Below, one piece after another: positions 1-7,236 of a stretch of DNA of 64,000 nucleotides. The notes below the pieces were generated by a model. The model searched no databases and had not been told where the DNA came from. It was given only the letters and a program-made list of their open reading frames with translations. The position numbers and the translations under genes were made by a program. This stretch comes from Bradyrhizobium sp. MOS002 (GTDB lineage: Bacteria; Pseudomonadota; Alphaproteobacteria; Rhizobiales; Xanthobacteraceae): NCBI RefSeq assembly GCF_003020115.1, contig NZ_PYFX01000006.1:1-64000 (forward strand), given 5' to 3'. Position 1 is the first letter of the stretch. Every line of letters begins with the position of its first letter.

Positions 1-130
1 CCGTGCCTGCGGCAGTTAGATTGCCGTTGCTCAACGTAAAAATGGACGCTTTGGCTGCGGGATCCCATGTCGCTGCCGACGTGAGGGCGCCTGATCCGAT
101 CATACTCAGTGGAAAGGGAAGAAAATTCAT
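1..130 (-). CDS. Phage SPRY/lectin-like protein, N-terminal fragment (runs off the left edge)
   Basis: An open frame of 43 codons starts at an ATG at 130 and continues past base 1 with no stop. A good ribosome site (AGGAG, 6 bases upstream) precedes it, and the start lies 9 bases after the stop of the previous gene. The visible protein begins MNFLPFPLSMIG and contains WDPAAKASIFTLSNGNL. A tryptophan-rich start followed by a T-L-S-N-x-N-L strand recalls the beginning of SPRY/concanavalin-like domains in phage appendage proteins. That assignment rests on resemblance of about 20 residues and is tentative. As the last gene seen of the late operon it could be a receptor-binding or decoration protein. 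The rest of the gene lies outside the window. Confidence 0.5.
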   Translation of the reverse strand, partial: MNFLPFPLSMIGSGALTSAATWDPAAKASIFTLSNGNLTAAGT

Positions 131-139
131 GCCGTTCTC

Positions 140-610
140 CTATGCTTTGCTGCGGGCGTTCGCTTCAGCCGCCCGTCGTTCGTGCCGCGAGAGTTTGATT
201 ACGGAGCCCGTCTGCACTCCGGACGCCGCGAGCGCGCTGGTGGTATGCTTCTGCTTCTTTCGCGCTCGCCATGCAGCCCAATCCATCGGCGACGGCTGGA
301 TCAGTTCACCGATCTGATCAGGCCACCGTTTTAAGATCTTCGCGCTGACGCCTTCTCTGGTGACCTCTACGAGCTCCACCAGGCCACCGATCGAGTATGC
401 GCCACCATGCTCGGGACGCTGCTGGCGCTGAAGCTCCAGGATCGTTTCCGCGACGTGATCGATCGTCTCCGGGGTGACGCTAAAAGGGCCGCCGAAGCCT
501 TGAAAATTCTCCGCCGAGGTGACGCCGGGGGATTGGTATCCGTTCGAGTTCTCCGCCAACGTGAACGGCGCGCCCGATGCGTCTTCAATACTGCTGACTG
601 TGAACGCCAC
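140..610 (-). CDS. Hypothetical phage protein, 156 aa
   Basis: I do not recognise this family. The frame could open at a TTG at 649, but a GTG at 610 has a clear ribosome site (AGGAA, 4-5 bases upstream), so I take the GTG. The protein has an N-terminal third rich in Gly, Ser and Asn, a middle helical part (around residues 55-75, ETIDHVAETILEL), and a basic C-terminal tail (RHERRAAEANARSKA). There is no signal peptide or membrane segment. It sits between the ADP-ribosyltransferase-like gene and the SPRY-like gene in the same transcription direction, so it is probably part of the late phage operon. The 97 bases between it and the upstream gene show no other gene. Confidence 0.5.
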   Translation of the reverse strand: MAFTVSSIEDASGAPFTLAENSNGYQSPGVTSAENFQGFGGPFSVTPETIDHVAETILELQRQQRPEHGGAYSIGGLVELVEVTREGVSAKILKRWPDQIGELIQPSPMDWAAWRARKKQKHTTSALAASGVQTGSVIKLSRHERRAAEANARSKA

Positions 611-707
611 GATTTCCTGCCTGCGATCTGACCAGCCGGCGGCAAACAAGCGAAACCCTTGGTCGACCCCGTGCCGGCGCCCAATGGTTCACCAACGCTT
701 ACTTTCA

Positions 708-1523
708 TCACCTCGAGCCCCGCGATTTGGACCCCCCGGTGACCCGCGCCCGGATCGCTCGCAAGAATATCTCCCAGGAATTGTCTTTGCTGTATGCGGC
801 TGCAAGATGGGTTGGCACGCCCGCTTTGATCATACCCCTTACGATCAGTTTGGTGTCCGATCCGCGATCTGGTAGGTTCGAAGCCGCGAACCAATCCTCT
901 TTCGTCGCGCTCCAAGGCTCGCCGATCTCCTCGGCTATTTTGGCCTCCGAACATGTGAAGGTTTCGGAGCCGAGACACGGAATGCGCAGCCGAGGCGCGA
1001 TCTCTTCGTAGCTGAATCCATGACTGATCAGGTAATCGAGAATTACCCTCTGTCCGGCAAATACGTCGACGTCCGAGGCAGGCTCGCAGCGATAGATTGC
1101 GCCCTTCTTGTCGGGAAAATGCACGGCATAGCGAAGCGCCAGGTTTTTATCCGGCGTGACATAGACCTCGTCCAGTCCTGAACGCGCCGAGCCCCACTGG
1201 CCCCGGTTGCTGTTGCTGTTACCAACATCCGCCCCCGGCAGCAATTTATCGCCGACCTTCAACCCGGCTATGCCGCCGTGAAACCACGCGGTATGCGTCC
1301 CGAGCCCCCAAATCTCGCGCTCAACTCGAGCGAATATTTCATCAGGCGATTCGAGATGGGACTCTTCTTGCTCTTCTGCATGTAGGTTTGCCGAACTCAG
1401 CCTGGACCGCTTGCAGGAGAGCCATTCACCGAGAGGCAGTCCAGCTTTTGCCGCTCGCTTTTCTTCGTATCTCAGTTGGCCGGGTGTCACGCGAGAACCT
1501 CTCCTAAATAATCCTAAGCCCAT
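708..1523 (-). CDS. Possible phage ADP-ribosyltransferase-fold protein, 271 aa
   Basis: The start is the ATG at 1523, which overlaps the end of the large terminase gene by 20 bases; a longer frame exists but would lie inside the terminase. The central part (residues 80-160) shows, in order, WFHGG (H82), L-K-V-G-D-x-L, VYVTPD (Y121), a second YA (Y132) and IYRCEP followed by acidic residues (D151, D153). This His-Tyr-Tyr-acid succession, with the G-D-x-L after the His, resembles the Arr (rifampin) and Tpt1/PARP-like ADP-ribosyltransferase fold. The match is by eye and the overall identity must be low. Position directly behind terminase fits a packaged or late-expressed effector. An unrelated structural role cannot be excluded. 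Confidence 0.45.
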   Translation of the reverse strand: MGLGLFRRGSRVTPGQLRYEEKRAAKAGLPLGEWLSCKRSRLSSANLHAEEQEESHLESPDEIFARVEREIWGLGTHTAWFHGGIAGLKVGDKLLPGADVGNSNSNRGQWGSARSGLDEVYVTPDKNLALRYAVHFPDKKGAIYRCEPASDVDVFAGQRVILDYLISHGFSYEEIAPRLRIPCLGSETFTCSEAKIAEEIGEPWSATKEDWFAASNLPDRGSDTKLIVRGMIKAGVPTHLAAAYSKDNSWEIFLRAIRARVTGGSKSRGSR

Positions 1524-3105
1524 CAGCCCTATCGTCGCTCTCGTAAATCGAGCGGCTGCTATCGCCAGTCGAGGCGCGTCCCACCGCCATTGCGGTCGCT
1601 TGCGCGCCGTCGATACGATCGCGGCTTTTCCCTTTGTGGAATGACTTGTTGCCCGCCTTGTCGGTCTCGCAGGCGATGTTGCTGAAATTCCAGCGCAGCA
1701 CCTCATGCCCACCATGCGTGAGCCGACGCCCGACGATCGCGCGCTCCAGTTCTTTGATCGCTGGCGCCATGGTGACCCAGCCCTGCCGCATTTCGACGGC
1801 TGGGAAACCGTCCTCGAGTAAATTGTTCAGGATGTTGCGCGCCATATGCGGATCGAAGGCGATTTCCTGCACATCGAACTCGCCGCAAAGATCGCGGATC
1901 TTGTCTTCCACCGCCCTGAAGTCGACCACGTTTCCGACCGTCGGCTCGATCAAGCCGTCCTCAGCCCATCGCGGATACGGCACACCATCCCGATCGGCGC
2001 GGCCACGAAGGTTATCCTTCGGGCAGAAGAACCACGGATGGACCAAATAGCCGTCATCACCATCGCGCCAGGCCGCCACAACGGCCGTTAGATCGCTGTT
2101 CGAACTGAGATCGGCCGCGAGCCAGCACGGCTCGCCCTTGAGTGCGTCCAGGTCGACTGCGCCGGCGCCTTCGTCATAGACGTCCATGTCGACGAAGGGG
2201 TCGGAGGAATGATCTAGCCAAATATTGAGGTTGAGCTGCCGGAAGGCTTCTCGATCGCCCGGCCGACGCTCGCCTTCGATCGCAAGCTGGCGCAGCCCAT
2301 CAATATCGGGATAGCCGTGGGCCAATCCTGGGTTGACCCGGTGCCACACCGCCTCGTCCCGCCAGTCGCAATCGCGCGGAGCCTCAAAAATGATGGGCAG
2401 GATGGAAGGATCGACCACCTCGCCGCGCGCGACGCGCCTGGCGTCCTCGACGATGTCCCAGGCGATGTTGTCGTGACCCCGGCCGGCGGTGGTGGCGACC
2501 ACCAGGAGCGAGCCCTTGACCTTCACCAGACCAGACCGGAGAACGTCCCAGAGATCGCGTTTTTTCCAGGCGTGCAGCTCGTCCGCCAGCACGAACACCG
2601 GCGTCCTGCCGTGCTGGGTGCCGGCATCGCACGATATGGCCTCGTAGAAGCTCCCGTGGTTCTTCGAAACGAGCCTGTTTTTGTAGTCTTGCGCGGACGT
2701 CACCGAGCTCAGCCGCTTGTCGGCGCGGATGATGCCCATGGCCTCGAGGAAGCCCAGGCGCGCCTGCTTGCGATCGGCCGCGGCGGACAGCACCTCACCG
2801 CCCGGGATCCGTTCCGGCCCGAGGGTATGGAGCAGCGCAAGGGCGGCCGATAGGCTGGTTTTGCGGTTGCCGCGGGGCAGAAGCAGCACCACGGTCTTGA
2901 CCACGCGAGTCCCGTCCTCATGGCGCGGGCCATAGATGCGGCGGACAATGCGCTCTTGCCAGAGGTCGAGCTGGAAGCGCCCTCCCTTGGCCGGGTTCTT
3001 TGGATGCTTCAGCGCCCGCAGAAACCGGACTGCGCGCTCGCCGTATCCCAGCGGATCCTCGATCTCCGAGCCGTCATAGATCCAGTGCGGGAAAGTGTCA
3101 GCCAT
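1504..3105 (-). CDS. Phage terminase large subunit (HK97-type TerL), 533 aa
   Basis: The motor and nuclease that packages DNA into the prohead. The ATPase part has a Walker A-like loop LLPRGNRKTS (residues 75-84) and a Walker B FVLADELH with catalytic D175/E176, followed by a coupling motif VVATTAG near 202. The nuclease part has AADLSSNSD (D332, D338) and a late acidic motif RDRIDGAQA. Length is normal for the family. The longest frame begins with a GTG at 3108, but the ATG at 3105 shares its A with the stop codon of the small subunit gene (TGATG), which indicates translational coupling, so I use it. No truncation or frameshift is seen, so the packaging motor should be functional. Confidence 0.95.
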   Translation of the reverse strand: MADTFPHWIYDGSEIEDPLGYGERAVRFLRALKHPKNPAKGGRFQLDLWQERIVRRIYGPRHEDGTRVVKTVVLLLPRGNRKTSLSAALALLHTLGPERIPGGEVLSAAADRKQARLGFLEAMGIIRADKRLSSVTSAQDYKNRLVSKNHGSFYEAISCDAGTQHGRTPVFVLADELHAWKKRDLWDVLRSGLVKVKGSLLVVATTAGRGHDNIAWDIVEDARRVARGEVVDPSILPIIFEAPRDCDWRDEAVWHRVNPGLAHGYPDIDGLRQLAIEGERRPGDREAFRQLNLNIWLDHSSDPFVDMDVYDEGAGAVDLDALKGEPCWLAADLSSNSDLTAVVAAWRDGDDGYLVHPWFFCPKDNLRGRADRDGVPYPRWAEDGLIEPTVGNVVDFRAVEDKIRDLCGEFDVQEIAFDPHMARNILNNLLEDGFPAVEMRQGWVTMAPAIKELERAIVGRRLTHGGHEVLRWNFSNIACETDKAGNKSFHKGKSRDRIDGAQATAMAVGRASTGDSSRSIYESDDRADGLRII

Positions 3106-3539
3106 CACAGGTCCAGATCCCCGAGGTCGCCGTCGTCGGCGTCGTCACGGATGACGGGCCGTGCCCGGCTGACCGGCGTTAGGCCGAGTTCGGCGGCCAG
3201 CTGACGAGCCCTGTTCATGGCGTCGGCCTGCACGGCGACTGCGGGGTTCTTCTTGCTCCCGATGCAGACCGGCTCGCCGCCCTCCTTGCCCTCGCGGTAG
3301 ACCGTCAGGACGTGCCCCTCGTCCTGGATAAGCCGCTCCATTTCACGGACCTGACCGATTGCCAGGCAGTAGTTCTCGACCGACCCGAGATCGGCCACCG
3401 TCAAGATGCGGCGCTTCACCAGCGCTGGCATGATGCGGCGCCACTCCGCTTTCGCATCCTTGGACAGGAAAGTTGGAGCCCGCTCCGTCTTGGAGATGGC
3501 TCCATTGTCGATTACCAAGTGCGGCTTGGTGCCCTTCAC
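3105..3539 (-). CDS. Phage terminase small subunit, P27 family, 144 aa
   Basis: DNA-recognition subunit of the packaging enzyme. The N-terminus (MKGTKPHLV) and the segment around residues 20-80 (P-x-F-L-S-x-x-A-K-x-E-W-R-R-I-M, then L-T-x-x-D-L-x-S-V-E-N-Y-C) are the pattern of P27-type small terminases. A long helix with NPAVAVQADAMNRARQLAAELGLTP follows, and the tail is acidic (DDADDGDLGDLDL). It starts with GTG, overlapping the stop of the HNH gene as GTGA, and its own stop overlaps the large-subunit start. The order HNH-TerS-TerL is the usual packaging cassette of HK97-like phages. Confidence 0.9.
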   Translation of the reverse strand: MKGTKPHLVIDNGAISKTERAPTFLSKDAKAEWRRIMPALVKRRILTVADLGSVENYCLAIGQVREMERLIQDEGHVLTVYREGKEGGEPVCIGSKKNPAVAVQADAMNRARQLAAELGLTPVSRARPVIRDDADDGDLGDLDL

Positions 3540-3973
3540 GGCTTCACCGATGCGGAAAACACCAATTCTTGCCTATCTCGCGCGCTTCTAAGGCGCCGGT
3601 CTATGGAAGGCCCTGAGAAGTTCTGAACCACCCCCGGGGCCTTCTCTTGAGATTGCTTGCGGCTGTTGTGGCAGGGCGAGGACGCCATTGGCTGCCAATT
3701 CGAGCGCGACCAAAACAAGCGCTGATCGCCGCGATGCGGAACCTTGTGGTCGACCATGTCGGCGGTACGACCACAGCCACAGGCGCAATGGCGGTTCTTT
3801 GGCTGGGCCAAGAAAGCTTTGCTTTCGCGCTGCCATTTGCCGCCATAGCCCCGCGCCGACGACGATGGACGCCGCGCATCGGCAGCGGCCTTGCGTGCGC
3901 GCTGGTGTTCGCATGGCTTGTCAGCGCGGGTGACGCATCCGCAGCCTTTGATCGAGGGCGCACTGTATGGCAT
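3536..3973 (-). CDS. Phage HNH endonuclease, 145 aa
   Basis: HNH nuclease that in HK97-like phages works with the terminase during DNA cleavage and packaging. The core is a zinc-binding CACGCG at about 63-68, then MVDHKVPHRGD with the catalytic His, a W-x-x-S-N-W segment with the Asn, and the second pair in PCHNSRK. The N-terminus has an extra Cys/His set (GCGCVTRADKPCEHQ), possibly a second zinc site. Its position directly upstream of both terminase genes supports the role. The C-terminal 35 residues (after the nuclease core) look unstructured. Confidence 0.9.
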   Translation of the reverse strand: MPYSAPSIKGCGCVTRADKPCEHQRARKAAADARRPSSSARGYGGKWQRESKAFLAQPKNRHCACGCGRTADMVDHKVPHRGDQRLFWSRSNWQPMASSPCHNSRKQSQEKAPGVVQNFSGPSIDRRLRSARDRQELVFSASVKP

Positions 3974-3976
3974 GGC

Positions 3977-4375
3977 CTATCCCGTCGCCGTCAGTTCGAT
4001 GCGGACGCAAAGCCCGCGCTCGAATACAGCAACCACGCGACTGATGGCCCGCTCCTTTGCGTGAACGAGAACCTTGTCCGCGACTGTCGGCAAGCGTGCA
4101 TCAGAGTCTGAACTGATGACTTCACTACCGGGTGCAGGTGGCGGGACATGCGGCCACCCGTCGCTGACGATGTGGGTCGGGGACAGCACAATGAAATACG
4201 TCTGCTGAGCGACCGCGCCTATGAGCTGCTCAGCGACAAGACCCTTGACCTTCGCCGGAAGAGTTAGGTCAGTGTTGGTCCGGCTTGGCCCACTCCCGAA
4301 ATAGCGCCGCAAGGTGACGTCCTCGCCGCGTCTGGCGATCCAACGGTTCAGCTGCGAGAGAAGCTGGCTGCTCAT
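3977..4375 (-). CDS. Putative phage head-closure / head-tail joining protein, 132 aa
   Basis: A small basic-start protein (MSSQLLSQLNRWIARRGEDVTLRR) with a beta-rich middle. The phrase G-E-D-V-T-L-R-R near the N-terminus is characteristic of neck proteins that follow the first connector (the HK97 gp7/SPP1 gp16 type). The start ATG at 4375 overlaps the stop of the connector gene (ATGA), so the two are translated together. Assignment rests mainly on position between a gp6-like connector and the HNH-terminase cassette. Three bases separate its stop from the HNH start codon. Confidence 0.6.
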   Translation of the reverse strand: MSSQLLSQLNRWIARRGEDVTLRRYFGSGPSRTNTDLTLPAKVKGLVAEQLIGAVAQQTYFIVLSPTHIVSDGWPHVPPPAPGSEVISSDSDARLPTVADKVLVHAKERAISRVVAVFERGLCVRIELTATG

Positions 4376-4965
4376 GAGTTCGGCCTTACGTGCAGACTGA
4401 TCAAGCCTTGCACTTCAGGTGGAAGGCCAGCGCCGCCGCCGCTGAAGTAATCGGTCGATCCGACACCGTCAGACGTTTCGCTCCGGACCATGGGATCACG
4501 GTCACCTGAGGCGACGAACTGCTTTACCAACAGGATCGCCGCATGCTGAACCGCCTGCGGGATGTCGGTAGCTTCATAGCCGGCGGAGTATGTGACGACG
4601 GTCTGGCCGGCACACCAATAGATTGGACACCCATGGCTGGAAATCCGATCGGCAATCCCGGTCTGCAGATTGATCTCGTACTGGTCGGTTGTGAGTGTAG
4701 TACCGCCTTCCACGACCGAAACGACTTCGGTGATCGGGTAGCGTGTCAGCATCAATTCCCGGGACCGCTGCGGCTGCACGCGGAAGGTCTCAGCGACCGT
4801 TTCCACTGCGAACACGCGGTTGCAGTATTGCGCGATGACGTCGCTGGCCTGCGTGATGTACTTCGACAGTTGGTCGTCGCTCACCTCGGTGGTGCCAAGC
4901 TCGGCTTTGACGACGGCGAGCGTCGTCAAATCTCGATTGGAGTTGTCGTCAATGACGGTGAGCAT
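4372..4965 (-). CDS. Phage gp6-like head-tail connector protein, 197 aa
   Basis: Adaptor that docks on the portal once DNA is packaged. The N-terminal 50 residues (L-T-T-L-A-x-V-K-A-E-L-G, then D-D-Q-L-S-K-Y-I-x-x-A-S-D-V-I-x-x-Y-C-N-R-x-F) are the four-helix signature of the HK97 gp6/DNA-packaging connector family. The middle contains TRYPITEVVSV and YSAGY, also typical of the family, and IPQAVQHAAILLVKQF forms the next helix. Length is as expected. It is the first gene after a 10-bp hairpin, so its expression relative to the capsid may be tuned. Confidence 0.85.
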   Translation of the reverse strand: MLTVIDDNSNRDLTTLAVVKAELGTTEVSDDQLSKYITQASDVIAQYCNRVFAVETVAETFRVQPQRSRELMLTRYPITEVVSVVEGGTTLTTDQYEINLQTGIADRISSHGCPIYWCAGQTVVTYSAGYEATDIPQAVQHAAILLVKQFVASGDRDPMVRSETSDGVGSTDYFSGGGAGLPPEVQGLISLHVRPNS

Positions 4966-5043
4966 GGCGCTTTCGTCTCAGGTAAGGAACGCGGCGGGTG
5001 CGGGAACGAGGCTTGGGGCAATCCGAACCGCACCCGCCGCAAA

Positions 5044-5068
5044 GAGCTGTTCTGATCGAGAACAGCTC
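5044..5068 (-). terminator. Perfect 10-bp hairpin between structural genes (terminator or attenuator)
   Basis: GAGCTGTTCT (5044-5053) and AGAACAGCTC (5059-5068) are exact inverted repeats with a five-base loop. On the transcribed minus strand the stem is followed by CTTTGCGG, a weak U-tract, so it may be a partial terminator, an RNA processing site or an mRNA stabiliser that keeps capsid mRNA in excess of connector mRNA. Confidence 0.55.
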
Positions 5069-5087
5069 CTTATCGGTTGGCGGCCGA

Positions 5088-5516
5088 TTACTGCGGCGGG
5101 TTTGCGGTGGGTGCGCTGTTCGGCTTGCCCAGCACCCAAATGCCGGCGATGAAGATGTTGCCCGCGGCGTTATTGGCTGGCGTCACCGTCGCCCGGATGT
5201 AGCGCTTTGAGCCGACGTAGCCGAGCTTTCGACACTCGACGTCGTCGTCGAACTGAAAGCTGGCCAGGGCCTCGGTGCCGATCATGTCAGCGTCCGCCAC
5301 CGCGACCGCGCCACTCATCCCCGAGTCGTTGCTTTCTTCAAGCAGCGTCGTGAAGGTGGCGTCGACGTCAGTCTCGGTACCGGTGACCATTGCCAACGTT
5401 GCGGCGCCGTAGCCCAAGGTGTCGAGAATGGTGGAAACGATCGCGGTATTGTCCGTGCGTGCGGCAATCGGCGCGATCGCCGGTTTGAAGTGAAGACTTG
5501 AAGCGATATCTCGCAT
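5088..5516 (-). CDS. Putative phage capsid-associated (decoration-like) protein, 142 aa
   Basis: The longest frame overlaps the capsid gene, but the ATG at 5516 has a good ribosome site (AGGAA) and lies 38 bases after the capsid stop, so I use it. The protein begins MRDIASSLHFKPAIAP, has a beta-rich body with a DADMIGTEAL segment, a Y-V-G-S-K-R-Y-I-R-A-T-V-T strand and a Pro-rich end. Small proteins with this layout are common directly after the major capsid gene in alphaproteobacterial prophages and are of unknown function. A head decoration or assembly role is inferred only from place and size. Confidence 0.55.
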   Translation of the reverse strand: MRDIASSLHFKPAIAPIAARTDNTAIVSTILDTLGYGAATLAMVTGTETDVDATFTTLLEESNDSGMSGAVAVADADMIGTEALASFQFDDDVECRKLGYVGSKRYIRATVTPANNAAGNIFIAGIWVLGKPNSAPTANPPQ

Positions 5517-5553
5517 GTGATGTTCCTGGCTTTGCTGGGTGCAGAGTTGCTGC

Positions 5554-6723
5554 TTACGAAGTCGCGATCTTGAGCTTGCGGATGGCCTCAGCCTTGCCAA
5601 CGCCGCCGGCAACACGGCGCCGACCGTGGAAGCGGGTCATGCCGTTGGTTGCCTGCGAATACGGGTCGCGGAGGATGCTCAGGCTGATGCGGTCGAAGAT
5701 CCGATAGCCCTGCTGGAAGTCGCCGAAGATGATCGGGTAGGCGTTGCCCGCGATGTCCGGCATGTCCGGCATCTCGACGATCGGGCGGCCAAGCAAGGTC
5801 GTGACCGGCGTGTTGTTCAGGCCCGCCATGGCGACCATATAGTTTCCGTTCGTGTCCTTCAGCTTCCGGATCGCGCCGAGCGTGGTGCTGTTCATGCCCC
5901 AGGTGCCGTTAACGCGGTACGGAGCCTTGATGGCATGGTAGAGGTCGATCAGGCCGTCGCCCTTGACCAGGCTGGCGTCGGTGCCCGGCGTGTAGGTAAC
6001 GTTCGCATCCTGCATGAAGCCCGATGGCGAAAGCTGGCTGGCACCGTTGACGAACGCGACGCCTTCCAGATAGCCGAACTCTTCACCGAATTCGAAAGCG
6101 AGCAACTGGCCGATGTCGAAGGCGCTGTCTTCCAGCATCGCATTGCTGACGTCGACATAGGCGGCAATCTCGCAGACGCCATAGCGGTTCTGGCCGAAGG
6201 TGACAGTCGTTTCCGACCGAGCTTGGGTCTCTCCCACCCAAGCGCCGGTCATCCCACCAGTCCTTTTCGGCCATAAAACTGCCGGCGCGCCGGTCGGCAT
6301 CACCCGGGCGACCGATCGCACGGGAGAGAACAGGACGACGTTGCGGTCGAGCTCGGCCTGGAACGCGTCCGGAGCAAGGAAACCGCCGGCAGTGTCGTCA
6401 GACACGCGAAGCGATTTGATTTCATCGGCGCTCAGCGCCTCCTTGCCCTTGCGGACGAAAGTCTCGAAAGCCTTTTTTTCGACCGCGTCGGCTTCCTTCT
6501 GCTCGTCGGTGCCGGTGCCGGGCCGGTTGATCTTGGCGGTGAGCTTGTCGATCTGGTCCTGGAGCTTCGGGTCGACGCCCTTGCCTTCGACCGCCTTCAG
6601 GCGTTCGTCGACTGATTTCTGGAGATCGTCCAGTGCCTTTTGCACGAGGGCAGCCGGATCGACATCGCCCTCCTTCAGTTCGATGGCGCCGGACAGCATC
6701 CGTGCTTTGTGCTGGTGAAACAT
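5554..6723 (-). CDS. Phage major capsid protein, HK97 family, 389 aa
   Basis: Forms the icosahedral shell. Residues 1 to about 100 are a charged, helical delta (scaffold) domain rich in Lys/Glu that the adjacent protease would remove. From about residue 105 the mature fold begins (SDDTAGGFLAPDAFQAEL, a classic start of the N-arm/E-loop region), followed by RVMPTG, VWVGET-like AWVGETQARSET, and the A-domain stretch IKAPYRVNGTWGMNSTTLGAIRKLKD. The end (FDRISLSILRDPYS) is also standard. It is three bases from the protease gene and is complete. Confidence 0.95.
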   Translation of the reverse strand: MFHQHKARMLSGAIELKEGDVDPAALVQKALDDLQKSVDERLKAVEGKGVDPKLQDQIDKLTAKINRPGTGTDEQKEADAVEKKAFETFVRKGKEALSADEIKSLRVSDDTAGGFLAPDAFQAELDRNVVLFSPVRSVARVMPTGAPAVLWPKRTGGMTGAWVGETQARSETTVTFGQNRYGVCEIAAYVDVSNAMLEDSAFDIGQLLAFEFGEEFGYLEGVAFVNGASQLSPSGFMQDANVTYTPGTDASLVKGDGLIDLYHAIKAPYRVNGTWGMNSTTLGAIRKLKDTNGNYMVAMAGLNNTPVTTLLGRPIVEMPDMPDIAGNAYPIIFGDFQQGYRIFDRISLSILRDPYSQATNGMTRFHGRRRVAGGVGKAEAIRKLKIATS

Positions 6724-6726
6724 GGG

Positions 6727-7236
6727 TTAGCCTTTCAGTTTTAGTGCCGCAGCGGCACGGTTGATCGCCTCGGCGAGCGCGATGGCCTCCGCTGCGGATT
6801 TGGATGAGGTGATACGTGCGCCCGGGTGCATCGGCACCGTGACCAGCGATATCTCGACCAGGTCGAGTGCCTTGATGTCACGGCCACCGCCCTTGCGGGC
6901 TGTAGCCTTGCGGGTGATGAAGCCGATCGAGATCCCGGTCAGCGCCTTGGACTTGACCAGCGCGTGCACCTCTTTGGCTCGTGCGACATCGTTGATCAGC
7001 AGCTGGCCTTTGGCCTGCAAGCCGTCCGGCCCTTCGACAATATCGCTCCAGACGCCAACGGGATCATTCGGACGGTGCCCGAACAGCATCGGGAGCGGCG
7101 CCTTGGCCGTAGCGAAGGCCCCCTTGTGAATCCAATCCCCGACGCGATCGCCAGAACCGAACGGCCAGGCCATGGCTTTGATGGCGCCGGCGTCGTCGAC
7201 GGTGAGATCCGCCTTGAACTCGAAGAGAGCGGTCAT
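6727..7236 (-). CDS. HK97-family prohead maturation protease, 169 aa
   Basis: Serine protease of family U35/S78 that trims the capsid delta domain during maturation. Catalytic residues are visible as the His in MLFGHRPNDPVG (about residue 54) and the Ser in LTGISIGF (about residue 101). The flanking pattern (V-G-V-W, G-L-x-A-K-G-Q-L, and V-E-I-S-L-V-T-V-P-M-H-P-G-A) is diagnostic. Its ATG overlaps the portal stop by four bases. The short Ala/Lys-rich C-terminus is typical of the self-cleaved tail. Confidence 0.95.
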   Translation of the reverse strand: MTALFEFKADLTVDDAGAIKAMAWPFGSGDRVGDWIHKGAFATAKAPLPMLFGHRPNDPVGVWSDIVEGPDGLQAKGQLLINDVARAKEVHALVKSKALTGISIGFITRKATARKGGGRDIKALDLVEISLVTVPMHPGARITSSKSAAEAIALAEAINRAAAALKLKG

